From the NCBI GenBank assembly GCA_902767235.1, contig CACXGR010000312.1:1-10571 (forward strand): DNA of 10,571 nucleotides, in the 5' to 3' direction. This document shows positions 6,366 to 10,571 of the stretch, piece by piece (the first letter of the stretch is position 1; each line of letters starts with the position of its first letter). The notes beneath the pieces were generated by a model. It worked only from the letters and a program-made list of their open reading frames with translations, was not told the origin of the DNA and did no database searches. The stretch is from an uncultured Lachnospiraceae bacterium. GTDB taxonomy: Bacteria > Bacillota > Clostridia > Lachnospirales > Lachnospiraceae. The position numbers were made by a program, and so were the translations under genes.

Positions 6366-9300
6366 TTATCTGTTTTCCCCGAGGATTTCCTCTGCCATTT
6401 CCTGCATATTCTCCAGTGAATAGAGAGGACAGAAGGACGCGGGCGTGTCTGTCAGATCGCTCCCGCTCAGGACGACTTTTTTCAAAGGCGGAAGATAACC
6501 GCTGAATCCCGCGTAGAACCCGTTGATCTCCATAGATTCCGCATCAATGGATATACATACGGGATCCGTGTACGTTATGCCGTCGAAGACCAGAAGTATC
6601 CGCCCCTCCTCCGGCAGCAGCTGCACATCATACCTGCCATTGGCCCGGAAGCCCGGAAGGCTGTTCCCGTAATAGGAGCGATGCAGCTCTTTTCCGTCCT
6701 TTGTGCTGAATATGACAAGGTCCCCCGTTTTGGTCAGGACCACAAGCCAGTCGTCGTCCCGGGCAAACATCATCTTCGCCACATTCTGTCCCGAGAGATC
6801 ACTTTCCATTGTAAGGATCTCTGAGCCATCCGTGAGATCAAAGAGAGAAAGCCTGCCGTCTGTCCTCTGCACAGCCATCCATTTGCGGGCATCCGCCATA
6901 GCGGTGACCTCCTCCGCATTCGGATCCAGAAAGGGAGCCTGCGTCCACCGGTCTTCCTCTGTCAGATAGATCGCGTATTCCCGCGGCCCTTCATACTCCT
7001 GCACGTACACGGCCGCTGCTCCGCACGCACCCGCCGCAAGGCATCCGTACCGGTAGAAACCGGTGCTCCGGTCTCCTTCATACTGCATCGGAAGAAGGGA
7101 CCTGCCTGCCGCTTCCGCATCCTCCCATAAGAGAAGGGCGTATTTTCCGTCCTCTTCCTTGTCCACGGAAGCCGTAAAGACCCTGCCGTCCCGAAGACGT
7201 TTACAGGAGGCGTCCGTCAGTGCTAAGAGTTCCGGGTCGCCGGCCTGCGGTGTAAGAGACTTTGCCGTCCCCGCATCGAAATCCCAGATCTTTCCTCCCA
7301 GGATCAGCTTCCCGCTGTCCGTGACAAAAACCCTCGTCTGGTCGGAAAGATTCGATGCGTATCCCTTAACTTCCGCAGTCATCGTCTCCGCCTCCCCGGC
7401 CGGATCGATCCGCCCTATGCAGCACACATCTCTGTCGTAGTCGTAATACACGGAAGCGATCCATTTATAGGAAGGGGAGTAATAAAATCTTGCCTTAAAA
7501 GGTATCTGTTCCGAGACGGCCAGCGCTTCGTTCCCTCCGTCCGGGCCAAAAGAGACAACGGATGCCTGCTTCCTGTTCTCCGAAGAGACGACTGCATAGC
7601 GGCTGTCAAAATAGCTGTCTCCCACGCAGGAAGCAGCCGCTGCAGAATAGTGACAGTCAAAATATGCTCTGGACAGGTCATAACTCAAAGTCCCGTTTGT
7701 GTCTGAGCAGAACGTGATGATCCCGTCCGCGAGGACAAGACAGAGCGAGTCGTTCGGGAGCAAATGGCCCTCGACCACATAGTCCGGAAGATCTCTGTTC
7801 CACCGGATCTCTCCGCTTTCCTTTTCCACCATGATGATCCGCGTCTTACTGGCCAGGGCGATCCCGTTCTCCCCGCATTCCATGTAGTCCATATAGTCGG
7901 AATCATCCACAAGTCCGTTCGCTCTGCGCAGCGTCGTTCCAAAGTCCAGGGGCGTCGTATAGCGGTCTGCCCACTTCTTATGCGCGTCATAAAGCTTAAT
8001 GAACGGTTTGTCCCAGCCTTCCATTTGCTTCAGGCTGTCCTGGTTTCCGCATGCGGCCAGGACAAGGTTTCCGTCACGGCAGAATTGCAGCGTGTAATCT
8101 GTATACAGATGGTAGAAGCAAAGATCCTGATCGATCGGTACCCGCTCTTTTGACTGAAGGTCATAGATCCACAGATGCGCGCGTTTCTCGTCCCTGCAGG
8201 ACAAAAGCACCCCTGCATACCTTCCGTCATCCGAGATGGCGGAAGCTCTGATCATGTTGTATTTTTCGTCCAGCTTTCCGAGATCCGTGCTCGTCTCTCC
8301 GGTTTTGGCATCCATGATCCACAGGGGGGACTCTTTGCCGGCGGCAGCGCTGAAGCAAAGGCAGAGCCCCTGCTCAGCCGAGACTGCGGCGATCAGCGCA
8401 TCATCCTTGGTCCAGACCGCGGAACCATCCGCCACTGACAGGCAGGTCTGGGAATAACCGGAACACTTGACGAGGAGAAGTGACTCCCCGACAAAGATCA
8501 GCTCGCCCGCACCGGTCGTGTGCTGCGCCTCCCACAGAAGTTCTCCGGTGTTTGCGTCGTACAGGCAGATCTTCCCGTATGCATCGGAGAGCGCCAGTTT
8601 TCTGCCGTCGGGAGAAAAGGCGATCGTTTGGATCGCCGTGTCCCGGTCAATGGACTGATCGTAGCGCATGATTCCCCCGTGCCCGTAGAGATAGAGTGCA
8701 GATGCGAGCGCTTTTTCCGCAGATGCGACATAGGGCCGCTGCGGATCCCTTCCCGGAAGCGCATCCAGCGCATTCTCCAATGCGCCCCTGTAATCACCGT
8801 TTCGAAGCGCGATCCCGGATAATTCTGCATGCATACCCGATTCATTGATCTTCGCAAGAAGGAGCTGTTCCCGGATCTTCGCATTTCGGTCCAGGAGCAT
8901 CCCGATAAAGATGGCGGCGACAGCGGCAGCCGCAGCAAAAGAAATGATCAGCCGCCGCATCTTGTAGCGCTGTTCCCTCCGATAGAGCAGGTCATAGGGA
9001 CAGCCGAGCAGGGCGGCGATGATCCGAAGGCTCTCTGTACCAAACAGGCGGTTCCTCTTCCGCGCCGAATCCGCCACGATATTCGCCGCCAGAGGCTCTA
9101 CGGTGCCGATGACATTCCCCGATTCGTCCTTGACCTGTGTCAGCTCGTCGGGAAAGGATTCCCCCGGCTCCCCATCGACAAGAACAGACAGCAGATGATC
9201 CCTGCTGTGATGCTCCAGAAAGTAGCTGATCTCCCGCCTCACCCACTCCGATCCCGGCGTCTGCGGCGAACAGATCACGATCAGGAATTCCGAGTGGTCC

Positions 9301-9548
9301 AGCGCGATCCGGATGTTCTCATCCAGGTCATCCGCGATCGGCAGTTCCTCCAGATCCCGGAAGACCAGACCAAGCTTTTTCTCTTTCCTGCCGTCCGCCC
9401 CTTCCCGCCGCAGATTTTCGGGGATCACATATCTCTCTATTCTCTTGTGAAGCTTGCCGGCGATCTCCGAGTCGAGCGGCCGGTGGCGGTAGCTGATAAA
9501 GGCTTTATATTTGCGCTCTGCTGCCTGCGCCTCAGGGGCATGGTTCAT
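6366..9548 (-). CDS. TIR domain–transmembrane–beta-propeller protein (candidate NADase effector/receptor)
   Basis: A 1060-residue protein. Residues about 14-190 are a TIR domain of the bacterial type: KAFISYRH (15-22), LVFRDLEELP (61-70), FLIVICSPQTP (88-98) and SEWVRREI (100-107). Glu106 in the WVRREI motif lines up with the catalytic Glu of NAD-cleaving TIR domains such as SARM1, so NADase activity is plausible. A basic patch (YKMRR, 195-199) precedes one membrane helix (about 199-219), suggesting TIR inside and the rest outside. Residues 225-290 are helical (ESGMHAELSGIALRNGDY, ALENALDALPG), as often precedes WD40 arrays. The remaining 750 residues form WD40/PQQ-like beta-propeller repeats, the clearest being IAFSPDGRKLALS then ICLYDANTGELLW. 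The start is taken as ATG 9548 because GAGGAG lies 8 bp upstream; a GTG at 9557 overlaps that site. It is first in the minus-strand cluster. Similar proteins also occur without CRISPR-like neighbours, so its link to the cyclase is inferred. Confidence 0.92.
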   Translation of the reverse strand: MNHAPEAQAAERKYKAFISYRHRPLDSEIAGKLHKRIERYVIPENLRREGADGRKEKKLGLVFRDLEELPIADDLDENIRIALDHSEFLIVICSPQTPGSEWVRREISYFLEHHSRDHLLSVLVDGEPGESFPDELTQVKDESGNVIGTVEPLAANIVADSARKRNRLFGTESLRIIAALLGCPYDLLYRREQRYKMRRLIISFAAAAAVAAIFIGMLLDRNAKIREQLLLAKINESGMHAELSGIALRNGDYRGALENALDALPGRDPQRPYVASAEKALASALYLYGHGGIMRYDQSIDRDTAIQTIAFSPDGRKLALSDAYGKICLYDANTGELLWEAQHTTGAGELIFVGESLLLVKCSGYSQTCLSVADGSAVWTKDDALIAAVSAEQGLCLCFSAAAGKESPLWIMDAKTGETSTDLGKLDEKYNMIRASAISDDGRYAGVLLSCRDEKRAHLWIYDLQSKERVPIDQDLCFYHLYTDYTLQFCRDGNLVLAACGNQDSLKQMEGWDKPFIKLYDAHKKWADRYTTPLDFGTTLRRANGLVDDSDYMDYMECGENGIALASKTRIIMVEKESGEIRWNRDLPDYVVEGHLLPNDSLCLVLADGIITFCSDTNGTLSYDLSRAYFDCHYSAAAASCVGDSYFDSRYAVVSSENRKQASVVSFGPDGGNEALAVSEQIPFKARFYYSPSYKWIASVYYDYDRDVCCIGRIDPAGEAETMTAEVKGYASNLSDQTRVFVTDSGKLILGGKIWDFDAGTAKSLTPQAGDPELLALTDASCKRLRDGRVFTASVDKEEDGKYALLLWEDAEAAGRSLLPMQYEGDRSTGFYRYGCLAAGACGAAAVYVQEYEGPREYAIYLTEEDRWTQAPFLDPNAEEVTAMADARKWMAVQRTDGRLSLFDLTDGSEILTMESDLSGQNVAKMMFARDDDWLVVLTKTGDLVIFSTKDGKELHRSYYGNSLPGFRANGRYDVQLLPEEGRILLVFDGITYTDPVCISIDAESMEINGFYAGFSGYLPPLKKVVLSGSDLTDTPASFCPLYSLENMQEMAEEILGENR

Positions 9549-9556
9549 GGCTTTCA

Positions 9557-9562
9557 CTCCTC
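9557..9562 (-). promoter_or_regulatory. Ribosome site that sets the TIR gene start
   Basis: GAGGAG on the minus strand sits 8 bp before the ATG at 9548. The in-frame GTG at 9557-9555 begins on the last base of this motif and could not use it, so the shorter 1060-residue form is preferred over a 1063-residue one. Confidence 0.7.
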
Positions 9563-9578
9563 ATCCCGTATCTGTATT

Positions 9579-9605
9579 TTGCCGACGCACTTATTGCGTT
9601 ATAAT
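9579..9605 (+). promoter_or_regulatory. Promoter of ylmH
   Basis: TATAAT at 9600-9605 is a perfect -10 box. TTGCCG at 9579-9584 is the best -35 with a short 15-bp spacer; TTTTGC at 9577-9582 would give 17 bp. It lies about 60 bp before the ylmH start codon and drives transcription away from the TIR cluster. Confidence 0.6.
9585..9599. promoter_or_regulatory. Inverted repeat filling the ylmH promoter spacer (possible operator)
   Basis: ACGCA-cttat-TGCGT is a perfect 5-bp inverted repeat that occupies exactly the 15 bp between the proposed -35 and -10 boxes of ylmH. It also lies just downstream of the candidate divergent TIR promoter. A protein bound here could control both directions. The arms are short, so chance is possible. 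Confidence 0.35.
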
Positions 9606-9606
9606 G

Positions 9607-9615
9607 AGTATATCA
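9607..9615 (-). promoter_or_regulatory. Candidate extended -10 promoter of the TIR cluster
   Basis: On the minus strand TGATATACT (9615-9607) is a TGn-extended -10 box matching TATAAT in five of six bases. TTTACT at 9638-9633 is 20 bp upstream, too far for an ordinary -35, which is consistent with an extended -10 type. It lies about 60 bp before the TIR ATG and back to back with the ylmH -10 box. Confidence 0.4.
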
Positions 9616-9666
9616 TGCATGTTATGGTATTTAGTAAACCAGTCCTCACAATTCAGGAGAAAAGCA

Positions 9667-10434
9667 ATGGACGAAAAGGACATACTTGCGGGCCGGATCC
9701 GCGACCTCGCGCAAAGGACCCGCGAGCGGGAATACATGACGCACACCGGTTTTCTGACGCCGGCCGAGCAGGCGCTCGCCTTGCAGCTTCTGCGGGAGCC
9801 GTCGATGGCCGGGACAAAATATATGCTGGAGGGAGGCTATCCGGAGGCGGACAGACGCCTGATCGTCTTTCTGCCGGACCGAATGGAGGAAGACGACCCG
9901 GAAGCGGACAGCGTCATCGCCTGCCTGCGCGTGCAGCCGCGAAATGCGCGCTTTACGGACCACCCGGGGCACAGGGATTATCTGGGCGCCCTGATGAATC
10001 TGGGGATCACCCGCGAAGTGACGGGGGACATCCTGGTCGGGGAGGACGGCGCCTTTCTGTTCGTCCTAAGTGAACTGGCGGAAATGATCGGGCGGGAGCT
10101 CACGCAGGTCAGACATACTTCCGTCGACGCGGTATGCGTTCCGGCTTCGGAGTGCACCGCCACATTGAAAAAAGAGCTTGTCACCGGGAGTATCGCCTCC
10201 GAGCGGATCGACGCGGTGATCGGAATGGTCTTTCACCTCTCCCGCTCCGCCTCGAAGGATCTGATCGGGCAGGAGCTGGTCTTTGCCGGCGGCCTTCCGG
10301 TAAAAAGCATCTCCTACACGCCCCGCGCCGGTGAGAGCATCAGCGTGCGCGGCCACGGTAAGTTCATCTATCTGGGTACAGAAAACCGCACCAAAAAAGG
10401 CCGGCTCATTGCAAAAGCGGAGCGGTTTGTGTGA
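9667..10434 (+). CDS. ylmH: YlmH-family RNA-binding S4 domain protein
   Basis: A 255-residue cytosolic protein. YlmH binds RNA through a C-terminal S4 domain; its Bacillus homologue associates with ribosomes and is linked to rescue of stalled nascent peptides. Seen here: the N-terminal THTGFLTPAEQALA (25-38), the very characteristic GHRDYLGALMNLGITREVTG (101-120) followed by DILV, and an S4 domain near 183-240 with SRSASKDLI (192-200) and ISVRGHGKFIYLG (225-237). The frame is open upstream to 9511, but the ATG at 9667 is chosen because AGGAGA (9655-9660) lies 6 bp before it and family homology starts there. In clostridia ylmH usually sits in the division cluster with sepF and yggT upstream and divIVA downstream; here the upstream neighbour is the divergent TIR cluster. 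Confidence 0.94.
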   Translation: MDEKDILAGRIRDLAQRTREREYMTHTGFLTPAEQALALQLLREPSMAGTKYMLEGGYPEADRRLIVFLPDRMEEDDPEADSVIACLRVQPRNARFTDHPGHRDYLGALMNLGITREVTGDILVGEDGAFLFVLSELAEMIGRELTQVRHTSVDAVCVPASECTATLKKELVTGSIASERIDAVIGMVFHLSRSASKDLIGQELVFAGGLPVKSISYTPRAGESISVRGHGKFIYLGTENRTKKGRLIAKAERFV

Positions 10435-10478
10435 TGGGTGCGCACCGCAGTCCGGGGCTGCTGCACGATCACTTCTTA

Positions 10479-10507
10479 TTGAACATCTTTGCGCTGTTTG
10501 TTATACT
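10479..10507 (+). promoter_or_regulatory. Strong sigma-A-type promoter for the next gene
   Basis: TTGAAC (10479-10484) and TATACT (10502-10507) are separated by an ideal 17-bp spacer. The downstream gene begins outside the window; in related genomes ylmH is often followed by divIVA, but nothing of the coding region is visible. Confidence 0.7.
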
Positions 10508-10523
10508 TTAATTGAATCATCCT

Positions 10524-10538
10524 ACTGATTCGATCAGT
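10524..10538. promoter_or_regulatory. Perfect inverted repeat just after the promoter (possible operator)
   Basis: ACTGAT-tcg-ATCAGT is a perfect 6-bp inverted repeat with a 3-base centre, 16 bp downstream of the -10 box. It would lie in the first bases of the transcript, where it could act as a repressor site or a small 5' hairpin. Confidence 0.45.
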
Positions 10539-10560
10539 CATTATCAGCACTCAGTATTGA

Positions 10561-10567
10561 GAGGGGG
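10561..10567 (+). promoter_or_regulatory. Ribosome binding site of a gene beginning beyond the right edge
   Basis: GAGGGGG lies 4 bases before the end of the window, after a leader of about 50 bases from the promoter at 10479-10507. A start codon is expected within the next few bases outside the window. Confidence 0.5.
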
Positions 10568-10571
10568 TACA

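Noticed and set aside
8829..10073. 414-residue plus-strand frame spanning the TIR start and part of ylmH
   Set aside because: It runs antisense through the TIR domain, across the divergent promoters and out of frame into ylmH; no ribosome site and no family features.
10437..10461. GGTGCGCACC palindrome and GCAG-n7-CTGC hairpin after the ylmH stop as a rho-independent terminator
   Set aside because: Stems are short and no T-run follows directly; it may be a weak or rho-assisted end but cannot be called a terminator.
1..10571. CRISPR array or spacer repeats
   Set aside because: No regularly spaced direct repeat of 20-40 bp was seen on reading; the only repeats found are short promoter-scale motifs.

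Overview
The window looks like a moderately GC-rich Firmicute, most likely a Clostridia/Lachnospiraceae-type genome. This rests on strong AGGAGG-like ribosome sites, a YlmH (S4-domain) housekeeping gene, a TIR–transmembrane–beta-propeller protein of a kind common in gut clostridia, and a secreted protein with a long Glu/Ser/Thr-rich linker. This placement is inference from gene content; no marker gene fixes the species.

Layout. From 10571 back to 9667 the plus strand carries ylmH (9667-10434), followed by a clear sigma-A-type promoter and a ribosome site for a gene starting just outside the window. A 118-bp divergent intergenic region (9549-9666) separates ylmH from a minus-strand cluster. 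In transcription order that cluster is a TIR–TM–beta-propeller protein (9548-6366), a small Rossmann-like protein resembling type III CRISPR accessory proteins of the Csx15/Csx20 kind (6304-5924), a Cas10-like palm-domain nucleotidyl cyclase/polymerase (5909-4344), a large RAMP protein resembling Csx10 (4356-2587), a small protein in the Csx19 position (2606-2199) and a MATE-family efflux transporter (2182-830). Genes two to six are 13-20 bp apart or overlap, so they are almost certainly one transcript. The TIR gene is 61 bp upstream on the same strand. A separate minus-strand gene for a secreted, very acidic protein starts at 689 and runs off the left edge.

How it may work. The order Cas10-like, Csx10-like, Csx19-like matches the signalling base of type III-D CRISPR complexes. 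However, the window has no Cas7 backbone subunits, no Cas6, no Cas1/Cas2 and no repeat-spacer array. The working hypothesis is a crRNA-independent, CRISPR-derived nucleotide-signalling module: the Cas10-like enzyme (GDD metal site present, HD nuclease absent) would make a nucleotide second messenger with the RAMP protein as partner. The Csx20-like protein would bind or degrade that messenger, and the TIR protein (catalytic Glu present) is a candidate NAD-depleting effector. The role of the MATE transporter is unknown. No link between the cyclase and the TIR protein is shown beyond their shared strand and proximity.
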